Shown piece by piece: positions 1-8,374 of a DNA stretch of 64,000 nt. A program made the position numbers and the translations under genes. This DNA is from Streptomyces musisoli (GTDB lineage: Bacteria > Actinomycetota > Actinomycetes > Streptomycetales > Streptomycetaceae), in the NCBI RefSeq assembly GCF_016741855.1, contig NZ_JAERRH010000002.1, forward strand, positions 744,001 to 808,000, in the 5' to 3' direction. The notes under the pieces are model-generated. The model saw only the letters and a list, made by a program, of their open reading frames with translations. It did not search any database and was not told the origin of the DNA. Numbering within the stretch: the stretch's first letter is position 1; every line of letters starts with the position of its first letter.

Positions 1-807
<807 letters not shown>

Positions 808-875
808 TCAGCCGACCCCCTGCCCCCGTGTTATGGCACGCGCCCGGCTCGCCCCGGGCGCCGGCGGCCGGCTCC

Positions 876-1859
876 TCAGGACGCGCGGTCGGTACGCCGG
901 TGTGCCGCGGCGTCCGGTTCCCCGCGCAGGGAGAGCCAGCGCGCGTAGCTGTCGCCGCGCGCCGCCGCTCCCGCGTGCGCCTCGCGGGCCTGTGCCAGCA
1001 CTGTCGCCGCGGTGCCCGGCTGCTGACCGGCCGGAAGCCAGCCCAGCAGGTGCCGCCACACCAGCGGTGTCCCGGCGAGCGGGCGGGTGGTGAGCCCGGG
1101 CGTCGGCGGGAAGGTGGCCCTGCACAGGCCCACCGCCCGGCCCACCTGCACCAGGTGGACGCACGAGGAGGTGTCCGTCTCGTACATACGGCGGGGCGTG
1201 AAACCGGCCCGGGCGCAGGCCGCGGTGAAACAGTCCGCGAAACAGCCGTCTCCCGGTACGCACGCCCACTCCTCGTCCGCGAGCGCGGCCAGGTCGATCT
1301 CCCGCCCGCTGGTGAGCGGATGGCCGTCGGCGAGCATGACGAAGACGGGGTCGACGGCGATCTCCTCCCAGACGAGGTGCGGCGTGTCGGGCGGGGGAGC
1401 GGAGCCGCAGACGCCGGCGAGCGCGAAGTCCAGGCGTCCCTCGGCCAGCAGCCCCGCCAGCTCCCGCTCCGACCAGGAGGCGCGGGTGGTCACGGTGGTG
1501 CCGGGAGCGGCGTCCGCGAGCCGGTCCACCAGCGCGCCGAGCAGCGGCCCGTGCGTGCCGCCGAGCCGCAGTCGCTCCCCGGCCCGCCGTGTGCGCGCGA
1601 ACCGGGCCGCCTCCCGCTGGAGTTCGCTCACCGCGGGCAGCACGATCCGGGTGCGCTCCAGGACCAGCTCACCGAGGGCGGTGGCCCGCACGCCGTACCG
1701 TCCACGCTCGAACAGCGGCCCGCCCAGGGCGCGTTCGATGCGCCTGAGCTGTGCGCTGAGCGCGGGCTGCGCGAGTCCGAGCGCCGTCGCCGCCTTGGTC
1801 AGGCTGCCCGCCTCCGCGATGGTCCGAATGGTCTTGAGATGCCGCAACTCCAGCTCCAT
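876..1859 (-). CDS. LysR-family transcriptional regulator
   Basis: A 327-residue DNA-binding regulator of usual LysR length. The first 60 residues are the LysR winged helix (LRHLKTIRTIAEAGSLTKAA, then QPALSAQLRRIERALG). The rest is a periplasmic-binding-like effector domain with several cysteines (AGVCGS, CVPGDGCFADCF). It is divergent from the AraC gene starting at 1974. The 114-bp gap holds a 6-11-6 inverted repeat of the T-N11-A LysR type, so autorepression and control of the neighbour are likely. No strong ribosome site precedes the ATG at 1859. Effector and targets are unknown. Confidence 0.9.
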   Translation of the reverse strand: MELELRHLKTIRTIAEAGSLTKAATALGLAQPALSAQLRRIERALGGPLFERGRYGVRATALGELVLERTRIVLPAVSELQREAARFARTRRAGERLRLGGTHGPLLGALVDRLADAAPGTTVTTRASWSERELAGLLAEGRLDFALAGVCGSAPPPDTPHLVWEEIAVDPVFVMLADGHPLTSGREIDLAALADEEWACVPGDGCFADCFTAACARAGFTPRRMYETDTSSCVHLVQVGRAVGLCRATFPPTPGLTTRPLAGTPLVWRHLLGWLPAGQQPGTAATVLAQAREAHAGAAARGDSYARWLSLRGEPDAAAHRRTDRAS

Positions 1860-1912
1860 GAGGGGAGCTTGCGGTGCCGGAGGGCGAGGGGCAAGGGGTT
1901 GGTCTGTACCTG

Positions 1913-1935
1913 ATCGGTGCCGGTGGGGTACCGAT
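1913..1935. promoter_or_regulatory. Candidate LysR box between divergent regulators
   Basis: ATCGGT and ACCGAT lie 11 bases apart, a perfect 6-bp inverted repeat with the exact T-N11-A spacing of LysR operators. It sits between the LysR start (1859) and the AraC start (1974). Binding is inferred. Confidence 0.55.
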
Positions 1936-1973
1936 GAGTGACCCGACAGACCGTCGAGAGGGGAGCACGGCCG

Positions 1974-2912
1974 ATGCGCAGCACCACCGTCCTACCGGGA
2001 ACCCCCACCCTTCCGCCTCCGCCCGGGGACGTACCCCTGCACCGGCTGGAGATCGCCGGGCCCGGCGCCGCCCCGTTCGCCGCCGGCTCCTTCGAGGCGG
2101 TGGGGCCGCTGTCCCGGTGGGACCGGCCGCACCGGCACACGTTCTACGAGATCGTCCACGTCAGCGCCGGTTCCGGCACCCACGTCGTCGACCTCGCGCG
2201 CTGGCCGCTGCGCCCCCCGCACCTGGCCGTGGTCCTGCCCGGCCAGGTGCACCACTGGGAGGGCGGCCAGGGGCCGGAGGGCACGCTCGTGCTGTTCACC
2301 GACGACTTCCTGGTGGACCACCCCGGCGACCGCGAGGTGCTGCGCAGGCTCGGCGAGCAGTGCTGGTTCGGGCTGGACGCCGCACACGACCGGTCCGTCC
2401 GGCACCTGATGGCCGAACTCGTCGCCGAGCACCGGCAGCGGGCCCCGGGGCACGAGAGCGTCCTGCGCTCCCTGCTCCATGTCCTCGTCGTGCGCGCCTC
2501 CCGGCTGCCGGGCCCCGGCGGCACCGGCCGCGACCCGCGCGCCCAGGGGCGCCCGGCCGCCGTGGCCGAGGCCTTCACACGGCTGATCTCCCGCCCCGAG
2601 GCGGCCGGCTGGTCCGTACGCGAGTGCGCCGACCGGCTGGGCGTCACGCCCCACTACCTCACGCAGGCGGTGCGGACCGCCACCGGCCGCCCGCCCGGAC
2701 GGCTGCTGATCGAGGCGCGCGCGTACCAGGCACAGCGGCTGCTCGCCCACACCCAGCTGTCGGTACGGCAGGTCGCCGCCCGCACCGGATTCGCCGACCC
2801 CGCCTACTTCAGCCGGTTCTTCCGGCGGGAGACCGGCAGCAGCCCCGGCGACTTCCGAAAACACCACAGCCGCCCACATGAGTCCCTCGAAGCGCCGCCG
2901 ACGCCCGCCTAG
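1974..2912 (+). CDS. AraC-family transcriptional regulator
   Basis: A 312-residue regulator with an N-terminal cupin-like sensing domain (HRHTFYEIVHVSAGSG near residues 40-60) and a C-terminal AraC double helix-turn-helix. The latter ends in the usual signature (VRQVAARTGFADPAYFSRFFRRETG). The start at 1974 is chosen over an in-frame ATG at 1938 because GAGAGGGGAG lies at the right distance and the protein then opens directly on the family fold. It is divergent from the LysR gene and about 190 bp upstream of the intradiol dioxygenase gene, which it could control. The effector is probably a small organic molecule; that is family inference only. Confidence 0.9.
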   Translation: MRSTTVLPGTPTLPPPPGDVPLHRLEIAGPGAAPFAAGSFEAVGPLSRWDRPHRHTFYEIVHVSAGSGTHVVDLARWPLRPPHLAVVLPGQVHHWEGGQGPEGTLVLFTDDFLVDHPGDREVLRRLGEQCWFGLDAAHDRSVRHLMAELVAEHRQRAPGHESVLRSLLHVLVVRASRLPGPGGTGRDPRAQGRPAAVAEAFTRLISRPEAAGWSVRECADRLGVTPHYLTQAVRTATGRPPGRLLIEARAYQAQRLLAHTQLSVRQVAARTGFADPAYFSRFFRRETGSSPGDFRKHHSRPHESLEAPPTPA

Positions 2913-2917
2913 GTTCG

Positions 2918-3104
2918 TTCCCGATCCGACCCGCAACGGTTCCGACCCGCAACGGTTCCGCCCCCGCAGGGGCTACGCCCCGCATCCGTTCCGCCCCGCG
3001 CAACGGATCCGCCCCCACGACGGATCCGCCCGCGGACGACCCGCCCCGGGACGGAGCCGCGCCCCATCGGATCCGTCCCGGCCCACCCGCCCCCAGGAGG
3101 AGAC
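2918..3104. repeat. Degenerate C-rich direct repeats ahead of the dioxygenase gene
   Basis: The gap between the AraC and dioxygenase genes holds diverged copies of a GATCCGTTCCGCCCCC-like unit: two near-exact GACCCGCAACGGTTCC copies, then CATCCGTTCCGCC, AACGGATCCGCC and ACGGATCCGCC. The AGGAGGAG ribosome site for the next gene lies at the end of the stretch. No gene is seen in it. Confidence 0.6.
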
Positions 3105-3998
3105 ATGGACGACGGAGCAGGTACGCACGGCGCAGGTACGCACGGCGCAGGCAGGAACGGCACGGGCCCGGACGGCGAGGGGGCGGCGGGCGAGCCGAGG
3201 TCTCCACGGCTCGTCCGCCGCAAGACGGTGCTGCGCGCGGCGCTCGCGGCCACCGTCGCGGCCCCCGTCGCCCTGGCCGCCGGCCCCGCCCTCGCCCGCG
3301 ACCTTGCCACCGGCGGCACGGCGCCCCGGCTCACCCCGCCGTGCGACGACGGTGACGATCCCACCCCGGAGCAGATGGAAGGCCCCTACTTCAAGCCCAA
3401 CTCGCCTGAGCGCACCAGCCTGCTGGAGCCAGGACTGCCCGGCACCCGGCTCACCGTGACCGGCTACGTCTTCGGCCGGGCCTGCCGTCCCCTGACGGGG
3501 GTCCTGATGGACTTCTGGCAGGCCGACGCCAACGGCGGGTACGACAACACCGGGTTCCGGCTGCGGGGACACCAGTACACCGACTCCCGCGGCTCCTACG
3601 CGCTCACCACGATCGTGCCGGGCCTCTATCCGGGGCGCACGCGGCACCTCCACGTCAAGGTGCAGGCTCCCGGCCGGCCCGTCCTGACCACACAGCTGTA
3701 TTTCCCGAACGAGCCCCGCAACAACACCGACACGATCTTCGACCCACGGCTGCTGATGACCGTTCGTGACGCGAACGGGGGCCGGCAGGCGGCATTCGAC
3801 TTCGTCCTCGACGTTCCCCAGGACCCGGGTCCCGGGCCCGGCCCCACCCCGCCCGGAACCACCTGGACCGTGGGCGCCGCGTACCGGGCGGGAGACTGGG
3901 TCACCTACGCGGACCTCGCGTACGTCTGCGTCCAGCCGCACACGGCCCAGCCGGGCTGGGAGCCCCCGGCGGTGCCGGCTCTGTGGCACCCGGCCTGA
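3105..3998 (+). CDS. Tat-exported intradiol dioxygenase with C-terminal chitin-binding (CBM5/12-like) module
   Basis: Predicted secreted non-haem Fe(III) dioxygenase that opens catechol-type rings between the hydroxyls. An RRKTVLRAALAA twin-arginine signal lies near residues 38-50. The catalytic domain shows GPYF (first Tyr ligand), then PGLYPGR (second Tyr) and RHLHVKV (the His-x-His pair), the full 2-Tyr/2-His set. After a Pro/Gly linker the last 45 residues (TWTVGAAYRAGDWVTYADLAYVC...GWEP..WHP) look like a CBM5/12 chitin- or cellulose-binding module. Such fusions are known from biomass-degrading Streptomyces, where the binding module is thought to bring the enzyme to insoluble polymers; substrate here is unknown. 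The first 35 residues are Gly-rich and repetitive. A CCCGGC/GCCGGG hairpin overlaps the stop codon. Confidence 0.9.
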   Translation: MDDGAGTHGAGTHGAGRNGTGPDGEGAAGEPRSPRLVRRKTVLRAALAATVAAPVALAAGPALARDLATGGTAPRLTPPCDDGDDPTPEQMEGPYFKPNSPERTSLLEPGLPGTRLTVTGYVFGRACRPLTGVLMDFWQADANGGYDNTGFRLRGHQYTDSRGSYALTTIVPGLYPGRTRHLHVKVQAPGRPVLTTQLYFPNEPRNNTDTIFDPRLLMTVRDANGGRQAAFDFVLDVPQDPGPGPGPTPPGTTWTVGAAYRAGDWVTYADLAYVCVQPHTAQPGWEPPAVPALWHPA

Positions 3999-4019
3999 GC
4001 CGGGGGACACAGGGGATGC

Positions 4020-4112
4020 TCAGGCCGTGCCCGGCGCCGGTGCGGTGACCTCCGACAGCCGCAGCACCTCAGGAGTGCCGTACTCGGAGAAAGTGATCGC
4101 TTTGGGCGTCAT
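4020..4112 (-). pseudogene. Orphan N-terminal fragment of a zinc/quinone oxidoreductase (MDR family)
   Basis: A 30-codon frame reads ITFSEYGTPEVLRLSEV after ATGACGCCC and ends in TGA right after APAPGTA. This matches the conserved N-terminus of NADPH:quinone oxidoreductases, which continue about 290 residues further. Here nothing of the catalytic or nucleotide-binding domain follows. GGGAG lies just upstream of the ATG, so it could still be translated. Best read as the stump left by a deletion next to the Old Yellow Enzyme gene. Confidence 0.7.
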
Positions 4113-4130
4113 CGACTCCCACGGAGAGGG

Positions 4131-4163
4131 GGACCGCACGCGCTCTGACCCACTGTGCGGTCC
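4131..4163 (-). terminator. Stem-loop downstream of the Old Yellow Enzyme gene
   Basis: GGACCGCAC pairs perfectly with GTGCGGTCC across a 15-base loop, 18 bases past the stop codon of the reductase gene. No U-tract, as is usual in Streptomyces. Confidence 0.6.
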
Positions 4164-4181
4164 TGCCGGCGTCCTCGCCGC

Positions 4182-5252
4182 TCAGGAGGTGAGGGCGGGG
4201 TAGTCGGTGTAGCCGCGGTGGTCGCCGCCGTAGAAGGTGGACGGGTCCGGGGTGTTGAACGGACCGCCGGAAGCGAGGCGCCGGGGCAGGTCGGGGTTGG
4301 CCAGGAACAGCGCCCCGTAGGCCACCATGTCGGCGGTGCCGTCCTCGATCAGCTTCAGCGCGTCGGGGCCGGTGGCATCGGGGTGGGTGAACGGGTTGAG
4401 GAGGAACGTGCCGGGCCAGGCCTTGCGCAGCGACGCGGTCAGGTCGCGGTCCGGCCCTTCCAGCAGGTGCAGGTAGGCGAGCCCCTGGCCGGCGAGCCGG
4501 TCCAGCAGGGCGGAGTAGACCTCGCCCGGGTTGTCCTCGGCGATGTCGTTGTAGGGGTTTCCGGGCGAGATCCGCAGACCGACCCGGTGGCCGCCGATCG
4601 CCTCGGCCACGGCCGTGACGACCTCGACGGCGAAGCGGATCCGGCCCTCGGTGCCGCCGCCCCACGCGTCGGTGCGCTGGTTGGTGCCGGGGGCGAGGAA
4701 CTGATGGATCAGGTAGCCGTTGGCACCGTGCAGCTCCACGCCGTCGAACCCGGCCTCCACGGCGTTGCGGGCCGCGGTGGCGAAGTCGGCGATCGTCTGC
4801 CGGATGTCCGCCTCGCTCAGTTCCTTGGGGGTCACGAAGTCCTTCGGCCCCTCGTGGGTGAAGACCTGGCCCTTGGCGGCCACCGCCGACGGTCCCACCG
4901 GCACCAGACCGTCGGGGAGCAGGCTCGGGTGGCCGACCCGGCCGGTGTGCATCAGCTGCGCGAAGATCACGCCACCCGCACGGTGCACGGCATCGGTCAC
5001 CGGCCGCCATGCCCGGACCTGGCCGGGCGTGTGCAGGCCGGGGGTGTCGGGGTAGCCCTGTCCGACGGCGGACGGCTGTATGCCCTCGGTGACGATCAGC
5101 CCGGCGCTCGCGCGCTGCGCGTAGTACGTCGCCATCAGCTCGGTCGGCTCCGCGCCGGGCCCGTAGGCGCGGCTGCGGGTCATCGGCGCCATGACGACGC
5201 GGTTGGCCAGGTGCTTGCCGCTCAGCTCGATCGGGTCGAATGCAGTGGTCAT
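4182..5252 (-). CDS. Old Yellow Enzyme family alkene reductase (FMN, NADPH)
   Basis: A 356-residue TIM-barrel flavoprotein that reduces activated C=C bonds of enones, nitro-esters or similar electrophiles. Visible family marks are NRVVMAPMTRSRA near the N-terminus, the substrate-binding pair His-x-x-Asn in ELHGANGYLIHQF followed by LAPGTNQRTDAWGG, RVGLRISPGN, and the phosphate-binding C-terminus (DMVAYGALFLANPDLP). The ATG at 5252 has GAGGAAGAG upstream; in-frame codons further up come from the operator repeats. It is divergent from a MarR gene, with three TGTCCGRACA palindromes between them, so electrophile-induced derepression is the likely control. Confidence 0.93.
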   Translation of the reverse strand: MTTAFDPIELSGKHLANRVVMAPMTRSRAYGPGAEPTELMATYYAQRASAGLIVTEGIQPSAVGQGYPDTPGLHTPGQVRAWRPVTDAVHRAGGVIFAQLMHTGRVGHPSLLPDGLVPVGPSAVAAKGQVFTHEGPKDFVTPKELSEADIRQTIADFATAARNAVEAGFDGVELHGANGYLIHQFLAPGTNQRTDAWGGGTEGRIRFAVEVVTAVAEAIGGHRVGLRISPGNPYNDIAEDNPGEVYSALLDRLAGQGLAYLHLLEGPDRDLTASLRKAWPGTFLLNPFTHPDATGPDALKLIEDGTADMVAYGALFLANPDLPRRLASGGPFNTPDPSTFYGGDHRGYTDYPALTS

Positions 5253-5312
5253 GGTCTCTTCCTCGGGATGAGTGCTGCTCTGCGGCCGGGGCCCGTGTGG
5301 CCCGGCGCCACG

Positions 5313-5352
5313 TTTACCTGTCCGAACAAGTAAATCACCTGTCCGAACAGGT
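5313..5352. promoter_or_regulatory. Two adjacent MarR-type operators in the reductase promoter
   Basis: Site 1 (5313-5334) has outer arms TTTAC/GTAAA around TGTCCGAACA. Site 2 (5337-5352) is ACCTGT-CCGA-ACAGGT. Their centres are 21 bp apart, two helical turns, which suits two dimers on one face of the DNA. Confidence 0.75.
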
Positions 5353-5476
5353 AAATGCAGCGAGAGCATTCCTGAGGCGGGGTGTGAAGCGCATCACTCG
5401 CTGGCTGGCTGGCTGGTCGTGTCGCCGCCGAAGCGTGGACGGCCTGTCGGATCGCCTACCGGGAGGTAGGGTCAAG

Positions 5477-5488
5477 TTGTCCGGACAG
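5477..5488. promoter_or_regulatory. Third MarR-type operator, ahead of the marR gene
   Basis: TTGTCCGGACAG contains the perfect palindrome TGTCCGGACA, matching the core of the two sites in the reductase promoter. It ends 17 bases before the marR start codon, which fits autorepression. Confidence 0.7.
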
Positions 5489-5505
5489 GGAAGCGAGAGG
5501 AAGAA

Positions 5506-6036
5506 ATGGCACAGGACACACCGGAAGCCGCGGAGGGTCCCGTGGGGCCGGGGCAGCAGGCCACCGTGCCCGTGCCGACCGCGGCCGGCAGCGGTCCGAT
5601 CAGCCATGCGATCTTCCGCCTGGCCCGCCTGCACCGCATGTTCGCGGGACAGCTGCTGCGCCGTATCGGCCTGCATCCGGGCCAGGAGCTGGTCATGATG
5701 CACCTGTGGGAACTCGGCGCCCGGCGGCAGGCCGACCTGGTGCGTCTGCTGGACTCCGACGCCGCCACCATGACCCGGACCGTCCGGCGCCTGGAACAGG
5801 CCGGCTTCGTCCGCCGCCGGCCCGATCCCACCGACAAACGCGCCTCGCTCATCGAACCCACGGCGGCGAGCCATGCTCTGCGCCGCGAGGTCGAGCGGGT
5901 CTGGAGTCAGCTCGAGGACATCTCGACGGCCGGCCTCTCGGACGAGGAGCGCGCCGCGGCCCTGCTCACTCTGGAACGCCTGGAGCAGAACCTCGTACAG
6001 GCCGCCGCCTCCCCGGACGCCGTCGCGGAGCCGTGA
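5506..6036 (+). CDS. MarR-family transcriptional regulator
   Basis: A 176-residue winged-helix repressor. After about 25 disordered residues the MarR fold starts at ISHAIFRLARLHRMFAGQLL. The recognition region is ADLVRLLDSDAATMTRTVRRLEQAGFVRRRPDPTDKRAS, a textbook MarR helix-wing. No cysteine is visible in the fold, so sensing is probably by ligand and not thiol oxidation. Start ATG at 5506 has GAGAGGAAG upstream. It is divergent from the Old Yellow Enzyme gene and shares its palindromes. It very likely represses both itself and the reductase. Confidence 0.92.
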   Translation: MAQDTPEAAEGPVGPGQQATVPVPTAAGSGPISHAIFRLARLHRMFAGQLLRRIGLHPGQELVMMHLWELGARRQADLVRLLDSDAATMTRTVRRLEQAGFVRRRPDPTDKRASLIEPTAASHALRREVERVWSQLEDISTAGLSDEERAAALLTLERLEQNLVQAAASPDAVAEP

Positions 6037-6106
6037 CGCCCGTCGCGCTCACGGAGCCGTGACGCCCGTGGTGCCGTCACGGAGCCGTGACGCCCGTCGC
6101 CGGTGG
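6026..6106. repeat. Three direct repeats overlapping the marR stop codon
   Basis: CGGAGCCGTGACGCCCGT occurs at 6026, 6052 and 6080, spaced 26 and 28 bases. The first copy contains the TGA stop of marR, so the gene's end has been multiplied. Each copy can pair partly with itself (ACGG/CCGT). The rest of the gap to 6190 shows nothing else. Confidence 0.75.
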
Positions 6107-6190
6107 GGCGACGGCCAGTCCGGCGCGGTCGTCACAGTCGGGTTCCGGGGCCCGTGTTCCGGTTGCGCCCAGGGGGGCGAAGTACTCGCG

Positions 6191-6544
6191 TCATGTGCCC
6201 TGCCGTACGGCACGGTAGGCGGCGATAAGAGCTGTGAGCTGCCGGTTGAATCCCTCGGCCTCCTCCAGAGCCGCGTCCGGCATCGGGTCGTCGGCGGCGC
6301 ACCCGGGAGCGGGGTGTCCGTCGAGGTGCCCGCACAGGGCGTCCAAGTGGTCCAGGAGGGCCGCACGGCGCGCCTGTTCGGGATCGAGTGACCGCAGCCA
6401 GGCGAAGCGTTCCGCGGCCGTCTCGGGACGCGGGGGCAGCGAGCGGCGGATGTCTTCGGCCCGCGCAGCGAGGGTGTTCCACACCGGCCTGCGCAGCGCC
6501 GCGACCAGCGCGTCGGGAGCGGCTTCCATCGTGGTGGGCGTCAT
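6191..6544 (-). CDS. Conserved hypothetical helical protein
   Basis: I do not recognise this 117-residue protein. It is mostly amphipathic helix, with repeated Arg/Ala/Leu patterns (RRPVWNTLAARAEDIRRSLPP, ERFAWLRSLDPEQARRAALLDHLDAL) and no signal peptide or membrane segment. GC-rich third positions support coding. ATG at 6544 or the in-frame ATG at 6529 could start it; neither has a strong ribosome site. It stands alone between marR and a small exported protein. Confidence 0.6.
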   Translation of the reverse strand: MTPTTMEAAPDALVAALRRPVWNTLAARAEDIRRSLPPRPETAAERFAWLRSLDPEQARRAALLDHLDALCGHLDGHPAPGCAADDPMPDAALEEAEGFNRQLTALIAAYRAVRQGT

Positions 6545-6845
6545 GTGCCCACGGTCGCAGGGGGCACTGACAATGCGGTGCACCCCGGAAGCCGAGTCAG
6601 CCGTCCGGGGCCTGCTCTGAGTGCAGTCGGCCCAGCCGATGCCGGGTGTCGCCGCCCCACGGGGGGCTCGGCGCCTTCCTCCCGGACGACACGGCCGCGA
6701 GCGGCACGCGGCGTGTCGGGCGTCCTGACGGGCACGCTCCGTCGAATCCGTGCGGGGACGCATGTGAGTGACGAGGCACGCGGACCGCCTACGATGTTTC
6801 AATGCGGCGCCGGCCGGGGACCGGCGTCCTGGGGGAGGGAATCCA

Positions 6846-7226
6846 GTGACCAGAGCCAGGTTCACAGCCGCCGCCGCAACCGTGATCGCGGTCGCGCTGG
6901 CCATGGGTCTCGCCATCGGCTTCAACCCCAAGGGCACCGACGCCGCCGAAGGCCCCTACTACGGAGCGATGCCCTGCTCCCAGTGGTTGGCCAGCGACGA
7001 CGACGCGATGCGCCGAGAGGCGGTGCGCTCCCTCCTACAGGTGGAGCGCAACAACTACGAGGACTCCAGCGGCGAGATGGAAGCCAGACGTGCATCCGCC
7101 GAGGTGGTCACGGAGTTCGAGGCGCACGTGGAGCGTCTGTGCGAGAAGGAGAGGGCCTCGGACCCGATGCTCCTCCAGGCGGCAAGCGACGCCTTCGCAT
7201 CGAACAAGAGCTACTTCGCCCTCTAG
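6846..7226 (+). CDS. Small exported or membrane-anchored protein of unknown function
   Basis: A 126-residue protein starting at GTG 6846, chosen because GGGGGAGGGA lies directly upstream; an in-frame ATG at 6768 would add an unlikely Arg-rich leader. The first 27 residues form a hydrophobic segment (FTAAAATVIAVALAMGLAIGF), followed by a charged, helical exterior domain with two cysteines (PCSQWL, RLCEKE) that might pair. No family recognised. The 230 bases up to the next gene show no gene. Confidence 0.65.
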   Translation: MTRARFTAAAATVIAVALAMGLAIGFNPKGTDAAEGPYYGAMPCSQWLASDDDAMRREAVRSLLQVERNNYEDSSGEMEARRASAEVVTEFEAHVERLCEKERASDPMLLQAASDAFASNKSYFAL

Positions 7227-7459
7227 GGTCTTTCGTTTTGATCGGACCGCGCGAGCCCGGCATGATTCCAAACCGCGGGTGCTAGCCGTCCGGCGCCACT
7301 CGATTCCGGGACCCGATGCCGCCTGCCCATAGCGAACAGCGCTCAGGTGCCGTGCCCGGGCCGGGACCTCGCCGTCGACATCACGCGGGACGACCACCGG
7401 CTCGGCAAGCCATGCCCGGCCCTACCCGCTGCGACCGCGCGGCACGGCTCTGGCGCCGC

Positions 7460-8374
7460 CTACGTCGTGACCGACAAGGCCGCCGTGTAGTCGGTCAGGA
7501 CACGACGGGCCGTCCAGCCCTGGGACTCGGCCTTGGAGACGTCCAGGACGACCGAGTCGGCGAGCTGGTCGACCGCGTACAAGGTGAGCAGCGGCTCCGC
7601 ACCCGGACGCAGCCGCCCCAGCAGCTGCGCGGCCCTCGCCGCGGCACGGGCGGCCGCCGGCGGAACATGCCGGATCCGCGCCCGTACCCCGTGGGCCCGC
7701 AAGACCGCCTGGACGGCCTGGTCCCGGTCGTACGGTGCCGGGTCGGCGATGTTGTAAGCCCCCGGCGGCCAGCCGGCGGCGGCCAGGCAGGCGTCGGTGA
7801 GGTTCTCCACGGCCGTAAGGCTGAGGCGGACACTCGGCCCCGGCAGCAGGAGCAGACCGTGCCGTACGCGCGACAGCAGCCGGGGCACCAGATGCGGATC
7901 CCCGGCGCCGTAGACCGCCCGGGGCCGCAGGACGACGGCGCCACCGGCGAGCGCCAGCGCCTCCCCGGCGGCCTTGGTACGGCCGTACGCGTTCAACTGG
8001 CTCCGCAACGGGTGGTGTTCGGTGACACGGGCGCGGCCGGGACCCGGCTCGTAGACGCTGGCGCTGCTCACCCACACCACCGGCCGGCCCCCGGCCGCCT
8101 CCAGCAGCCGCGCCGTACCGTCGACGTTGACGGCCCGCATCCGGGCCTCGGCGCGGGGGCCGGGCACCGGATCGCCGACCGCCGCCGCGCAGTGCACGAC
8201 GAGGTCGGCGCCGGACAGGTCCGGCGGCCGGCGGGTGGCGTCCCACGGTATGTGCCGGCCGACCGGCCCGGGCCGCCGCCCGACGCACAGCACCTCATGG
8301 CCCCGGGCCGCGGCGGCGACGGCGACGTGGGAACCGCAGAAGCCGCTCGCGCCGGTGACGGCGATCGTGGTCAT
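7460..8374 (-). CDS. NAD(P)-dependent extended short-chain dehydrogenase, OleD-like
   Basis: A 304-residue Rossmann enzyme of the epimerase/3-beta-HSD class. The N-terminal VTGASGFCGSH gives the GxxGxxG dinucleotide site. VSSASVY supplies the catalytic Ser and AYGRTK the catalytic Tyr-x-x-x-Lys. Position as the last gene of an operon with a KAS III and an adenylating ligase suggests reduction of a 2-alkyl-3-keto acid, the OleD step of head-to-head condensation pathways. That role is inferred from context. Its ATG overlaps the P450 stop codon (ATGA), so the two are translationally coupled. A sugar or sterol substrate cannot be excluded. Confidence 0.82.
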   Translation of the reverse strand: MTTIAVTGASGFCGSHVAVAAAARGHEVLCVGRRPGPVGRHIPWDATRRPPDLSGADLVVHCAAAVGDPVPGPRAEARMRAVNVDGTARLLEAAGGRPVVWVSSASVYEPGPGRARVTEHHPLRSQLNAYGRTKAAGEALALAGGAVVLRPRAVYGAGDPHLVPRLLSRVRHGLLLLPGPSVRLSLTAVENLTDACLAAAGWPPGAYNIADPAPYDRDQAVQAVLRAHGVRARIRHVPPAAARAAARAAQLLGRLRPGAEPLLTLYAVDQLADSVVLDVSKAESQGWTARRVLTDYTAALSVTT

